Source of the DNA: Chelonoidis abingdonii
Lineage: Eukaryota > Chordata > Testudines > Testudinidae
Length of the DNA stretch: 64,000 nt
Reading direction: 5' to 3'
Assembly: GCF_003597395.2 (NCBI RefSeq)
Contig: NC_133773.1
Coordinates: 61,305,373-61,369,372 of the forward strand
Made by a program: the position numbers and the translations under genes
Shown: piece after piece, positions 35,861 through 47,548 of the stretch
Layout: each line of letters begins with the position of its first letter
Numbering within the stretch: the first letter of the stretch is position 1
Notes under the pieces: model-generated
Told to the model about the DNA's origin: nothing
The model's database searches: none
The model's input: only the letters and a program-made list of their open reading frames with translations

Positions 35861-36213
35861 TCTTTTCTACCTCAGGTATAACTTTCTAACCCTGACTTGT
35901 TTGATCAGATATAGTTTTCTATATATGACTTTTGTAACCTTTAATAATGTAACTTATATTGGTTTAGGCTCTCCTTGTGCAGTTATCACTGTTACTGAAT
36001 AAATAACTTTTATGGTTGCTTCCCTCTCTCTCTCACTGAACTTTACTCTTTGGTGTTTTCGGCTTCCCCCATTTACTCTGCAGCAACGCTTCTCTTACCT
36101 AAGCTAAAGATCCCTGTAGCGCCCAAAAGTACTATGGGGTTTGCTTATCTAGTGGGTTACTACCAGTACAATTGTAACATGAAAGTGGGGATAGGGACAT
36201 GCTGAACCTGTGA

Positions 36214-36516
36214 CATACGAGGGCGGCAGCTCGGAAGTTCTGCTTGACCCGGTCTGCTGAGTCCAGTGGCATATAAGGGTGGCAGCCTGGAAGTGCTGTT
36301 CAACTCAGCCTGCTCAAGCTTACTCTATTCTGGTGAGGTACCTGTGGTATATAAGGGTGGCAGCCTGAAAGTGCTGCTTGGCCCAGCCTATTGAGCACAA
36401 GGGCATATAAGGGTGGCAGCCTGAAAGTGCTGCTTGGCCCAGCCCACTGAGTCCAGGGACATATAAGGGGTCAGCTTGAAAGTGTTGATTGACCCGGTCC
36501 GCTCAGACGTGCTCTG
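36214..36516 (+). repeat. Five-copy tandem repeat, four copies with atataagg
   Basis: Units start at about 36214, 36271, 36349, 36405 and 36461, with 56-57 bp spacing except one 78-bp unit. Each has the core (c)atataagggtggcagcctg, then aaagtgctgcttggcccag; the first unit has acatacgagg instead. Confidence 0.8.
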
Positions 36517-36999
36517 TTAATTGTGTGTTCATCTGGTTCTGGGGCTGGAGGAACCCAGCCCTGGGGAACCTAGGTCCTGCAGGATAGCTCCATTGGGAAG
36601 GGACTTGCAGAAGGGAGAAGTAGAGCTCCATATGAAAACACAAGTGACACAAGCAGTACATTGATAGAATTACAGAACCCTTCCCCACCCGTGCAGAAGA
36701 GTAACCCTAATAAATGAGCACACCCCAAAGTAACGGGCAAATCTGGTAACATAAGTGATGACCATGGACCAACCACCTCACCAATTCTTTCTCTACTGCA
36801 AATAACCATAGGATAGGGCTCACAATAGAAGGAAAGATGTCAGGTAGTAGAACACTGATAGGGACTACTCATCTCTAAGAATTCCAGTTACTGTACAAGG
36901 TATGTAATTTTTCTTTCTTCTTTGAATTAGGGTCCCTATACGTATTCCACTCTAGATGACTCGCATGCGTATTAACTCAGGAGGAGGGTCCAAAAGAAC

Positions 37000-37850
37000 C
37001 CTTTCTGTACTATGGATTGAAGGACTGCTCTGCCAAACGATTTGGCTGCTGTAGAGCCAAATGTACTGCAATGTATTGCAGTATTGCAATGTACTGTTTT
37101 GTGGAGGCATGATCAGAGAGTCTTGTGTTGCTGCTTTACAGATCTGCTGAAAATGGGTATCTCAAAGTGAAGCTTCTGATGGAGTGGGCCCTCACTCCTT
37201 GAGGGAGAAGGGTGGCTATTAACTTATAACACAGCAGGATGCAGCCTCAAATCCATTTTGAGTCCCTCTGTGAAGATACGGCTTCTCCCTCATCGGTTCA
37301 CAAAGACAACAAACATTTTAAGAGATTTCTAAGACCGTTTTGTCCTTTGTAAGTAGAATACCAACGCTCTATGGACACCCAGAGTGCAGTGTCATGTTCT
37401 TTCTAGTGGCTTCAGGCAGAAAACAGGCAAGTATATGACCTGATTTAGGTGAAATGTCAAGATTACTCTGGGGATGAATTTGGGGTGTAATCTTAAGGAA
37501 ACTGTACCAATGGAAGACTGTAAAGATAAGTCTGCCACGAGGACCTCCAGTTCACCTATTCTCCTGGCTGAGGTGAGTGCAACCAGGAAGGCATTCTTCA
37601 TAGATAGGATGATGAAGGAACATGACACTTGGGGTTCAAACAGAGCCTTTGTCAATGCCAACAGGATTAAGCTAAGGTCCCACATCAGAGTCAATTGCCA
37701 TAGGATGGGTGAAGATCAATCACTTGTCACCAGGGGATGAAAGGTGCTAATAGCTTCCAAGTGCACCCAACGAAGGCTAAGAAAGAGACTTGAATTTTTT
37801 TATTGAGAGGAGGTAATCCAAAATAGTAGGGATTTTAGCACCTTCTAGGG
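37000..37850 (-). pseudogene. DIRS tyrosine recombinase, copy 3
   Basis: The frame at 37694-37392 reads MTLMWDLSLILLALTKALFE and NAFLVALTSARRIGELEVLV, giving the first catalytic Arg in SARR. Further down the minus strand (about 37210-37180) a HSIR box is visible, and later HASTKQY, where the Tyr corresponds to the nucleophile that is Cys in copy 1. Stops and shifts break it. Confidence 0.7.
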
Positions 37851-38039
37851 ATTTCAGATGATGCTGTAGAAAATGTCTTCCGTTTTACTGTATAGTATCT
37901 CCTTGTGGAATCTTTCATATTGTTGCTAAAGATGGATTATACAGCCTTTGAACACAACTTATCTTAATTTTATAACGTTTTAGTTTTTTTAATCAAAATG
38001 TCATATTATACCGCCGTACAGAATCTAAGCATGTTACCT

Positions 38040-40070
38040 CAACATATGGCTATTAGCCAGGATGACATGATCTATTTTCCATAAATTCACATGGATTGGC
38101 ATTAATTAATTATATTACTCTCCTTTAATTCTTGATGAATTAAACTCCCAATCAGCGGCTCCACTGTCTTACCTAGGAGAGAGATCAGACTGACAGGCCT
38201 AACTTTACCTGGCTCATCCTGTTTACCTTTTTAAAATATCGGTACAACATTAGCTTTTTTCCAGTGTTCCAAGACTTATTGAGAATCAACATTAATGGTC
38301 TAGCAAACTCCTCAGAGAGCACTTTTAAAACTCTTCGATGCAAGTTAGCTGGAGCTGCCGATTTGAAAATGTCTGTCTTTGGTAGCTACTGTTTAACATG
38401 CTCCCGAGATACTAGTGAAAGGGAAAATATGTTGTCATATGATACGACTGGGTCATCTGTGTTTTTTTCAAATAAGGAACAAATTTATTTAACACTTCTG
38501 CCTTTTCTGCATTATTATTAAGCCTACGAGGGACTCGGAAACAGGTAATGGCATTTTTGACAGAGTGCCACTCCCCTTTCTTAAATGGATGATGACCATT
38601 GATTTTAGCATTGTAATCACACGATTCATCCCACCAGGTTTCATTAATGCCAAATTGAATTCCTGCGCGTAATTGAGCAATTCTAATTCCTCTTGTTACC
38701 CAGGCTCCCTGCACTGGTGTATAGGCAATTAAAGAATTTCTTCTCTTCATGTCCTTTGGTTCCCTGGATTGATTTTGTTCTCAACACCTCAATTTTGTGC
38801 TAAAAGAGTACTCATATTTCCTCTTTTTACCATTCTCTTTTGTTATTAGTTTAATGCCCTCCTAACTTCTCTAGCCACCCTGTCCCTGAGGAGGTTGGTT
38901 TCCCTTCTGCTGAGGTGGAGGACATCTGAACTATACAAGTCCTCTCTCTCCACAGAAGGTGGACCAAATGTTCTACAAAATTAAACCCATTCACCCTATA
39001 CCACATCACTTCCAGAATCTTCCACCTTCTGTCTTCCTTCAGTCCTGGGACAGAAAGGATCTCAGGGAAAATCACTTAGACATTCTTTTCCTGAAGTCAC
39101 TTATAATCTGTGAGATATCACACAACAGTGTCGTTATTGCCAGTTTGAACCATCCATCATCCAGGGATCCTTGCCCAAAAGCCTATGCAGTCTTAGAATT
39201 ACATTTCATGTCTTGGCTCCAGGAAGAAAACACACCATTCTGTTGTCCATCTGTCCTTTACAGAATGTTCTTTGAATTCTTCTGGGTATTGAAGCCTCAA
39301 CAAGAATGGTCTGTCTCTCTTGGACAGTTGGAGATATGTTTGTGGGTAAGCTTGGTTTCTTACAGATTGGGCCAAGCTGCCATCCACAGATATGTCCTAT
39401 ACCTCCCACCATTCCCTTGGACCAGCTCGATCTTCAGGGATATATTCCACAGTTCCTTGGCAAGAACTAGGTATTGACTGGAAACGTCTAGCTGTGTCGA
39501 ATTCCTCCTGGTCCTCTTCTCTCTGGTGGCCACTGCTTACCCATCCTTGTCTGTGTAGAATGTTGCCATGACTTCTTGCTCCTTATGAACTACTAGGCCT
39601 CCTCTCTGAAATCTTCTCCCTCTGACTCCTTGCTGGGCAGCTTCTTTCTTCTTTGAACTTGGCATACTGATGTTTCGTGAACGTGGCTGTCTAGAAACTC
39701 CTCAGCTTCTCTGATTCTCAGTAATGTCTCTACTTGCCCTCCATTCCAAGGCTTTTCTCCTCCAGCACAGCCACCAACTTGCACTTAATGCACAGGAAGT
39801 CTCTTCTGGCTTCAAGAAGAAAAGAAAACATGGCATATCCACTGTAGGCCACCACCACTGTTCCATTGCTGGCCATCTTGAAATCACATGTAGTAGCAAA
39901 CCTGCAAGGACAGCCTCTCACACACTCTCTAAACTCCCTCAAACTCTCTTATTAGCTGCTTCTGTTCATAGCTCTCGAGTTTGCCTAGCAAGTTTCCTTG
40001 ATTATTTCAGCTCTGCCCAACACCACCAGAGAGCAATTAATCACTCAGACTTCAATCAGCGGGGCTGATC
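38040..40070 (-). mobile_element. CR1 LINE, 5' two-thirds, with ORF1 SGNH-type domain
   Basis: From high to low coordinate on the minus strand: an ORF1 start with a Cys-containing helix (RRDFLCIKCKLVAVLEEK, then QVETLLRIREAEEFLDSHVH, 39942-39593); a SGNH-hydrolase-like region (about 39420-38870); an endonuclease piece (GIQFGINETWWDESCDYNAK, about 38665-38610); the linker NNNAEKAEVLNKF; and the first part of RT ending near 38040. The 3' RT and tail are absent. It is inserted in DIRS copy 3. Confidence 0.7.
38870..39420 (-). pseudogene. CR1 ORF1 SGNH-hydrolase-like domain remnant
   Basis: Near 39150-39120 the minus strand reads QTGNNDTVV, matching the HIGTNDT block of CR1 ORF1 esterases with Thr changed to Asn. 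Near 38940-38870 another frame reads SDVLHLSRRETNLLRDRVAR, the catalytic Asp-His region at the end of this domain. TFCKGQMDNRMVCFLPGAKT near 39250-39190 is the middle block. The domain is an ester hydrolase in intact CR1 ORF1 proteins and is scattered over frames here. Confidence 0.55.
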
Positions 40071-40479
40071 TAAACTTCAAGTGTCAGAGTCATGTGGCCC
40101 TTACCAAGCTACCAACAAAAAGACCTGTTTCAGCTGCCTACACAGGAGTCCATGGTCCAGCCTACATAGTCTATACCCAGAGGACAAAAAGTCAAACACC
40201 TCACATATGGACATGTAAGGTCCAAATAAATGGGGGCAGCTAACTAAATTAGTTTTGAGAGAGAGCTGAACAGAAGTATGAGTGTGTTTATGTGACAGGG
40301 TTGCCTGTGATGGTGAGAGGCAGAGCTCAGCAACCTTGGGGTCCACTTCTGGTTTATATCTTATGCTCCTAAAAGCTCATGTTTCAGGGGTTCAGCTGTC
40401 CACATTCAGAGGTCAGAAAGGTATTCCATCCCACTCCCCTTCCTATGTACTTTTTTTTTTTTTAATCTCCTTCCTCAAG

Positions 40480-40990
40480 GATTGCCATGGCTGGAGATGG
40501 GACGTTGGACAGTGAGGGACAGGGCTCTGAGATAGCACCAAGCGTTCTCTCTCTCTCAGATTGTTGGCTGGTTGGTTCTTGCTCATGTGCCCAGGGTCTA
40601 ATGGGTTGCTATATGTGGAGCTGGGAAGGAATTTTCCCTAGGTCAGATTGGCAGTGACCTTGGGTTTTGGGGTTGTTGTGGGGTGTTTTTTGTTTGTTTG
40701 TTTGTTTGTTTTTGGCCATCTGCTGCAATGTGTTAGTGCAGATCACTTGCCAAGATCATCATTAAACATTTCCTTTCTATTGCGGGGAACTTGGGCACTG
40801 GTGCACCTCTATCCCTTCTGTTCTCCAGGTACATGTCACAGGCAGTCTTCTGTGGTCTGCAGTACTTTGCTCTAGGTTTGGTTGTTGGACTCAGTGTGCT
40901 GATGCAGGGTGATGTTCGCAGCCTGTAAGATACAGGAAGTCACATTAGATGATCTGGTGGTCCCTTCTGGCCTTAAGCTCTGTGACTGTG
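40480..40990 (+). mobile_element. CR1 3' untranslated tail fragment
   Basis: The end reads agatacaggaagtcacatta then gatgatctggtggtcccttc and tggccttaagctctgtgac, the CR1 3' end, on the plus strand. A GTTT microsatellite (about 40695-40720) lies inside. It is opposite in direction to the CR1 at 38040-40070, so it is a separate insertion. Confidence 0.6.
40695..40722. repeat. GTTT microsatellite
   Basis: Five or more GTTT units in a row (tgtttgtttgtttgtttgtt). Simple repeat in a CR1 tail fragment. Confidence 0.9.
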
Positions 40991-41197
40991 TAATGGCAGG
41001 AATTGTTTACAGGTTTTGTGCATTCTACATGGCTCCAGAAGGTTTATGTGTAGATGGGATTGTTGGCGTGTCCAGATACTTTGTGCCACATGCTCATCCA
41101 GCTAGGCTCTCCATTCTGGTAGGAAGCGTTTGTGATCAGTCTTCTTGTGGTTGGGGGAGGGACAAAGGGAAAGGCTACACATTCTGTTTCTCACTTC

Positions 41198-41987
41198 TCA
41201 GGAGACAGAAGCCTGAGTTTTGTGGCGGGAGAGAGGCCAGTTTGTCACACTGTGCCTTTTTGGCCTGTAAGCATCAAAGGTGAAGCCCTGCAAAGGTGTC
41301 ATGTAGGCACACAAGGCCATGTGACCTAGGAGGATTAGACGAGTTTGAACTGTCATCTGGTTGCTCCATTGATGCTGCATGATGAGATCCTGTCTGAGAA
41401 TCTGTCCTGAGGTAAGGATGTCTTGGCACTGGTTGAATCTAAGTTTGCCCCAATAAGGTCTGTAGTCAGTGTGGGAACTAAAATGGACTTTTCTACCTTT
41501 ATTTGGAGACTGAGTAGGGACTGTTGGATTTCCCATACTTCATGTAGAGATCTCCTATGAGTAACGAGTCCTTAAGGTAGGGGAACACTGAAGAACCCTT
41601 ACAGTGGAGATGAGCTGTCACTAGCAGTAGCACTTTAGTGAATACACTCCATGCTGGTGAGAGGCTGAAGGGGAGCATTCTGCATTGGTAGTGGTCCAGG
41701 TCCTTGGTGAATCCCAGGAATCTCCCACGTGCATAATAAATGTCTGTGTGGAAATAACCATCCTTTAAATCAAGAGCTGAGTCCAGGGTGATCATTCTGA
41801 ATCTCAGAAGGCAGATAAAGACATTTAGTTGTCTGACAGCTAATATCAACCTCTTTTCTTCTTGGAGATGGAGGAAATATCTTGAATAAAACCCTTTTCT
41901 CCTGTGCTGAAGACGTACCAGTTCTGTGGGGCCAGGGGGAGGGAAACTATGTATCCACTCAACTATGTATCCACTGGTGATAATCAC
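41198..41987 (-). pseudogene. DIRS reverse transcriptase, copy 3, YLDD changed to YLKD
   Basis: In order: GFYSRYFLHLQEEKRLILAV (fingers), DLKDGYFHTDIYYARGRFLG (motif A, Asp intact), CRMLPFSLSPAWSVFTKVL (motif B), then VFPYLKDSLLIGD. The second catalytic YLDD box reads YLKD, so an essential Asp is replaced by Lys. The remaining sequence (LILLGHMALCAYMTPLQGFT, 41536-41198) is the connection to RNase H in another frame. Dead enzyme. Confidence 0.8.
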
Positions 41988-42590
41988 CAGAACACAGCTG
42001 TCAGATGTTATCAGATGCCAAGCCTGGAGGGAAAAAAAAGGTAGGCAGCCACCAAATGGGCCACAGGAAGGATCAGAGTGGGGTGCATCATGCCATTAGG
42101 AATCTTCAGAGCCTGTACTCATGGACTTCACAGGTTCAGCTTGGGAAGAACCAGCAGATGCTACACTTGGAGGGGACATAAAGCTTCCCTGAAGCAGGAG
42201 AGGTGTTTGTTTTTGTTGTCACTGACTGAAAAGTCCAAGGGTAGGACACACAATTCTTGAGACCCAGACACTAGACATAATAACTAGGCACCCCATGTGG
42301 AGAAGAGCTTTGGTGGAGTGGGAACCCCATAACCTATACTACTAAAAACTACACTTAAACTATTTACACGTAAGAACAAGCTTGAAGAAAAAAAATGCTA
42401 GCTAATACTGTGGACACAGAGGGGTTCTGTCTTAGACCATGGGTGGTAAAAAGAAATGGAAAGGCAGCTGGTCCAAGTCACCCTTCATGCCTTTGGTTTA
42501 AAGCATGAGGAAATGAGGGGTGCGGGCACGGACCAATGGACACTGCTAGCAGAAATCTTCCAGTCTCAAGTGGATGGAGCATATGGACAC

Positions 42591-43273
42591 TGTGATGGGG
42601 TATGGCCAGATGGCTACAGTAAAGTATCGAGGAACAGATATGTTAGCTCTAGGCTAAACAAATCCCTAGTACCATGGTAACCAAATGGTAGTTGCTCCAG
42701 GTTAATCAAGGCACCTGGGGCCAATTAAGATCTTTCTAGAAGGCAGTGGAGGTAGCTACATTGATTAGAACACCTGCAGCCAATCAAGACAGGCTAATCA
42801 GGGCACCTGGGTTTAAAACAGGAGGCTCTTCCAGTCCGGCGGGGATGGAGGACCAGAGGAGAGGAAGCGAGTGTGAGGAGCTGGGAGCAAGACGGCGACA
42901 CGAGCTGAGACTGAGAGGGTGTGCATCACTGGAGGTTTGAGAATTATTGACAATCAAGCATTCATTCAGACCACCAGGAGGAAGGGTCCATGTGGGTGTT
43001 GGGATAAAGAAAGGCTGTTTGGGAGGAGGCCATGGGAAGCAGCCCATGGAAGTTGTAGCTGTCCTATGCAGCCGTTACAGGAGGCACATAGAAGCTGGAT
43101 CCCAGGGCCCTGGCTGGAAACCCGAGAGTAGGGTGCGGCCCGGGTTCCACCAACTCGCAGCAACTCCTGATAGACACAGACCTGTGGGTTTCACCAGAGG
43201 GGAAAGTCACTAAGGTGAGCAAATCCGCCAATAAGTGCAGGACTCACCAAGGTAGAAGAGGAACTCTGTCACA
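42591..43273 (+). mobile_element. Solo LTR inside 5' part of DIRS copy 3
   Basis: It starts TGTGATGGGG and ends TCTGTCACA, so TG...CA ends. The four bases acac flank both sides (42587-42590 and 43274-43277), a plausible target duplication. DIRS sequence continues on the right as acctagagtggaatacgcac. No internal coding sequence remains. The open frames within it look spurious. Confidence 0.75.
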
Positions 43274-43312
43274 ACACCTAGAGTGGAATACGCACAAGAA
43301 CCATGACTCAAA

Positions 43313-44155
43313 ATAGGACTGCATCCACGTGCTCCATCCTTATACTGGCTCCCTATTCATACAAGTAAAAATAGATATACTTGTTTTTCAAATTCTCCAA
43401 AGTTTTGCTGTTTTCTCTCTGACCCTATACAAATCTATTGTCTTGCCTATTTCCCAGTGCTCTTCTTTGACTCTTCACAGGGATTCTGCCACACCAGTAT
43501 AGGGTGCACCCTCTTTTGTTTATGGAAACTCTGCCTCTACCTGAGCCATTAAATTACCATTTTTCTTCAAGTCTAACCTTGAAACCTCCCTGTTCATTTA
43601 GCCTACAATTGGCACTAGACCACAATGATCTCACTTTTTCCTAATTACTACATCATTCTATTCTCCCCTTGTTACTGCAAGAATACATACCTGTACCTTT
43701 ATCAATTTCACAATTCAGTGCCTTTTGCTCTCACTGTACATCACTTTCCCTTTGTTTGTATGAGTCACTCTACCCAAACTCTTTAAAGCATTCTTTCTAT
43801 TCTCCTGGTAACTGTAAAGTATTCGGTGGTAGTTTCTATGAAAATTAACTCTAAATTGTAAAAATCATTTTATAGTATATATACTGTACCAACTGGATAC
43901 AGCATATATAGGTCTTTATACTACATATAACTTTTTATAGATATAATGTTAACATTTAACTGTAGTTTATTTCAAAATATCACATTAAATATTTTCTACC
44001 TCTGCTTCTAAGATATTTATTACAGAGGTCAAGCATTAGTAACAAATTTACACTCAACTGAATTCCTTTCTAAAAATGTTAAGCTTCTTACATAAATGAA
44101 GATGAACACTCATAGCTGCTTCTACCACTATGTTAGCATTTTTCCTGAGCCTTAC
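43313..44155 (-). other. FBXW7 intron segment next to F-box exon; nothing recognised
   Basis: Pyrimidine-rich then AT-rich DNA, possibly very old L2 sequence near 43330-43640. No motif I can defend. Confidence 0.5.
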
Positions 44156-44279
44156 CCTCCTCCTTGCATTTCTCTCTCCACAAAAGGTTATCCTCAGCCA
44201 GAATTCTCCAATAACGGCATGTCTGTGCTGCCTGTAGAAGGTCCTTGGGTTCCAGGAATGAAAGCACATATAGTGCCAA
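44156..44279 (-). CDS. FBXW7: FBXW7 coding exon carrying most of the F-box
   Basis: The exon is 124 bases: 41 codons (about residues 288-328) plus the first base of Gly329. The acceptor AG is at 44281-44280 and the donor GTAAGG follows 44156. The translation LALYVLSFLEPKDLLQAAQT, then CRYWRILAEDNLLWREKC, is the SKP1-binding F-box, with the Leu-Pro and WR landmarks in place. It joins the next exon in phase to give EEGIDEP. Confidence 0.96.
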
Positions 44280-46180
44280 CTGTAAAGAGGTAGGAGATTA
44301 AACTCTGTCATTCACAGAAAACAGAGACTGAGATGCAGACAGTCAGAACAGATGTATTAAAACAATAAACTGAATTATCAGACAGGCCCAGAAGTATGAG
44401 AGAGCTACAGTACATTCCTATAGGAGCAAAGTACTGCTAGACAAAATAGTTTTAATAATACCTTGAGATCCAAGAAAAAATGTCACTCGGGAAACATTTT
44501 CTGTAAAAGAAACTAGGTGCCAGGTGGGACCATTGACTATTGAGTGTCAGACCTATATAATAAAATTAAGTTATGCAAATTATAAGTTATCATAAACTAA
44601 TTAGAGATTATTAGTTTGTGGTATATTATAATATTTGATTAATTAATATTCAGATCAAAGCAAGGTTATTGTGAGAAATGGATTTGACAGTGCAAACGAA
44701 CAGTGGATATTTGCGGGACTGGTGAAAAAAATGTGCTTCTGTAGTAGAAACAGTTTGTGCCAATAGAAACAAATGAACAAAAAATGAATTTCAAAACAGA
44801 TACTGGGTTGAGTGCAATGTTATCACAGCAAACATACAAAAATATAGTGTCTGTCCCAACTGTAAAATTTAAAACTGAGCTTGTTTCATATAGTAAGCAT
44901 AACATGACCCCACGGAGCAAATATCCTGCCATGCTTATATGCCATTCAGCAGAGCTTTAATAGTGGAACAATTAAGTTCCATGTGTGCTTGAGTTGAAAA
45001 ACAGTGTGCAAATGCAGTTGATCAAACAGGTATATAACCTATTTACTGAACAGAATGGAAAAATATTCTTTAATTTTACAAGATGTTTTATGGACTACTA
45101 GGGTGCATACTGGATATAATATATCATATTAATGTAGATTGTAGAATTTGAACTTAGCTAGATGGTAACATTAGAGGTTATTGAGTTAATTTAGTCACTA
45201 GCTGGCTGGATTAAACCAAATGGTGACCAAAATAAAACTAGACAGCTACACACAATCTGCTCCACTATCATATATTATACAGACTCCTGAACATCAGTCC
45301 TGGACAAGCAACAGAAGACGTCTAACACAAAATCAAGGACATCAGTTCTCAGTTTCTGGAGCTATCCAGGATGCTACTGACACTGCTCCTCTGCTGACAG
45401 AAGTAACACACATCCATTCAGTCACTAAAAATGAAAAACAGAGCAATAAACACAGGGTCCAAGCAGCAAATCCACATCAGTAGCCAATAGATCACTGCAG
45501 AAAAAAGTTTTTGAGAAAAAAAAATTGGACAGGAATAGCTAACAGAAAAACTATTTGTAATCAGAAACAGTAGCTATTGACAAGTGTCCAGTATGAGGCA
45601 GAATAATCATCTTATTTGTCATGAAGGTCAGGTTATCTGCTCTGACCTCTAGTATGTGTCTTTGTGTTTTGTTGGCATTGTTTTATTTACATTTAATAAA
45701 AAACAAAAAATGAAGTTGACCCACCCACAACCTGCCTTCCAAACAAAACAAAAACACCCAAAAAGGAAGAAATAACAGTAGTTACTGAAGTTTGGAAATG
45801 TTGATCTTATTACATGAATTACAGCAGACAGTTGGCATGTCAGTAAGACAGAGGCACATGAAATATATCCCATTTTTTCCTCTGGGTGTTTCTGATCAGA
45901 AAAGAATATATTTTTAAACACAACTTACCCTGCTTACATTAGGTGTAAAAATTTTGTTTAGAATCAGTACTTCATTAAAGTATGTTAACTGACATGTTTT
46001 AAAATGCAACCTGTTTTAATCTAGATGTGGCCTAAATTGTATCAAGGGTCAAACCAGCTCACTGCTGGCACTAGGATTGTGGGTGCATAAAGGTGGCATA
46101 ACATTTGTCCCAAACGCAACTCAGACAGACCCAAAGATTGGGTCCCTGCTGCCTAAGTGCTGTATTTAGCACTAACATCC
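44280..46180 (-). other. FBXW7 intron segment, no gene recognised
   Basis: AT-rich sequence without transposon ends or coding motifs. Confidence 0.65.
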
Positions 46181-46641
46181 TGTCACGGAGTGTGGGGGAG
46201 TCAGGGCCCTGCACCCTCCACTTCCTGCAATTCACTGTGACTCAGCCAGCCAGTAAAACAGAAGGTTTATTAGACGACAGGAACACAGTCCCAAGCAGGG
46301 CTTGTAGCTACAACCAGGACCCCTCAGCCAAGTCCCTCAGGGGGCAAGGATCTTAGACCTCAGACTTGCGGTTCCCTGCCTCTTCCTAGCCAGCCCAAAA
46401 CCAAAACCAAAACCCCTCCAGCAGGCTCTCTCCCCCTTCTTCTCTCTCCCTCTCCCTTTGTCCAGTTTCCTGGGCAAATGTGTCAACTTGCCCCACCCCC
46501 CTTCCTAGCTCAGGTTACAGGCTGAGGTACCGTACCTCCCCTAAAGTCATCCTCTGCTCTGCCATCCCCCCCATGCAGACAGTCCCAGTAAAACTAAACA
46601 ACATTCCCAGGTCAATCCACCCTGCTCCCTACTGAGTCACA
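46181..46641 (-). mobile_element. Solo LTR, copy B, with 5-bp target duplication
   Basis: It starts TGTCACGGAGTG and ends GAGTCACA. The direct repeat catcc flanks it exactly (46176-46180 and 46642-46646). It shares with the LTR at 3399-4058 the block ccagccagtaaaacag, aggtttatt and cccctcagcca, placing both in one family. The minus-strand AATAAACC gives the transcription direction. Confidence 0.85.
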
Positions 46642-46646
46642 CATCC

Positions 46647-47332
46647 TTTAAAGGATTAGTGATATCCAGTAATGACGCATCATAAATATACATGTTTGAA
46701 TTATTTACTGGGCATCACTGAAGGGTTAAATCCTCTAAATTATTGGCAGTCTCTCCCTAAGTCACACTTCTTGCAATTTATTTCCAGGAGTGGAAGGAAC
46801 TATGGAATTTTTTAGACTTGGTCCAAACAGTTCAATACCAATGATTCTTCCTAATTTTGTAATGAGAAAAACAAGAAACTGTATCCCTTACTCCCAAAAT
46901 ATCTTGGGTGTCAGTTTCTTTTAGAAGGACTTTCACCCTAAAGAAAACTTGGAGAGGGAAGGCATATATTTGGCTTTTCCTCTACTGTATTTCCTTGCCA
47001 TTGCTGAAGACATCTTTGAATAAGATCCCTCTTATACAAATCATTTCCATCTTCTGGTCACCCCAGGCATACATTCATTCAGTCAATCACAACATTGTGT
47101 ATGACCTCATAGGAGGTCATTATCGGTATTGATGAGTTTCTTTTGTTGCATTAATGTTCAAGTTTCAGTAAGCAAGAAAGATATCTAGAAACTCCTAAAC
47201 TTAACACAAGTAATTTCAATATTTAGCACTGGTATCAGGAAAAATAAATGAAAGGTAAATAGATTTGTGCTTAAGTATGACACTTTAATACTGGGAGGGA
47301 ATTATTTTCTATACAAAAAGTTATTTGGGGGC
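46647..47332 (-). other. FBXW7 intron segment, nothing recognised
   Basis: No repeat ends or coding motifs seen. Confidence 0.6.
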
Positions 47333-47548
47333 ATGACTACACTGGAGTTAAACACCTGTGGCCAGCCCACGACTCAGGCTCATGGAACAGACTGTAGGGC
47401 TGCAAAATTGTGGTGTAGATGTTTGTGCCTGTGCTAGAACCAAGGCTCTGGATCCTCCCAGCCCCACAGCCCAAGCCTGGTGAGCTTGTCAGCTGCCATA
47501 GGCCAGCTGAGGGTGTTTAATTGCAGTGTAGACATACTCTTTAAGACT
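47333..47548. mobile_element. Foldback MITE with about 25-bp inverted ends
   Basis: The left end catgactacactggagttaa, then acacc, pairs with the right end ggtgtttaattgcagtgtag, then acatac. The middle is GC-richer and non-coding. The end sequence tacactg recurs in other foldback repeats of this window. I could not assign a target duplication. Confidence 0.65.

Larger units (their letters stand above)
35100..36700 (+). mobile_element. LTR retroelement fragment (LTR plus leader) inside DIRS copy 3
   Basis: The block begins near tgaaggacactccc (about 35099) and includes a CT run at 35842-35860 and gaataaata at about 35996, a poly(A) signal on the plus strand. A TATA-bearing tandem array follows at 36214-36516. 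I recognise the sequence as a turtle LTR-type repeat with its leader, from memory. No gag or pol frame is present. The far boundary is approximate. Confidence 0.55.
34862..43312 (-). mobile_element. DIRS-type retrotransposon copy 3 with nested insertions
   Basis: On the minus strand: reverse transcriptase at 41987-41200, tyrosine recombinase at about 37850-37000, and 3' repeats at 36960-34862. A motif gtattccactctag occurs directly at about 34945 and 36948 and in complement at about 43280, consistent with DIRS terminal and internal repeats. An LTR-element block (35100-36700), a CR1 (38040-40070), a CR1 tail (40480-40990) and an LTR (42591-43273) interrupt it. It has the same strand as FBXW7 and lies in one intron. 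Confidence 0.75.

Noticed and set aside
36214..36516. CRISPR-like array
   Set aside because: Unit spacing is irregular, the units are homologous throughout with no unique spacers, and the host is a vertebrate.
38959..39477. Plus-strand frame of 172 codons
   Set aside because: The minus strand reads as CR1 ORF1; the plus frame is its antisense shadow.
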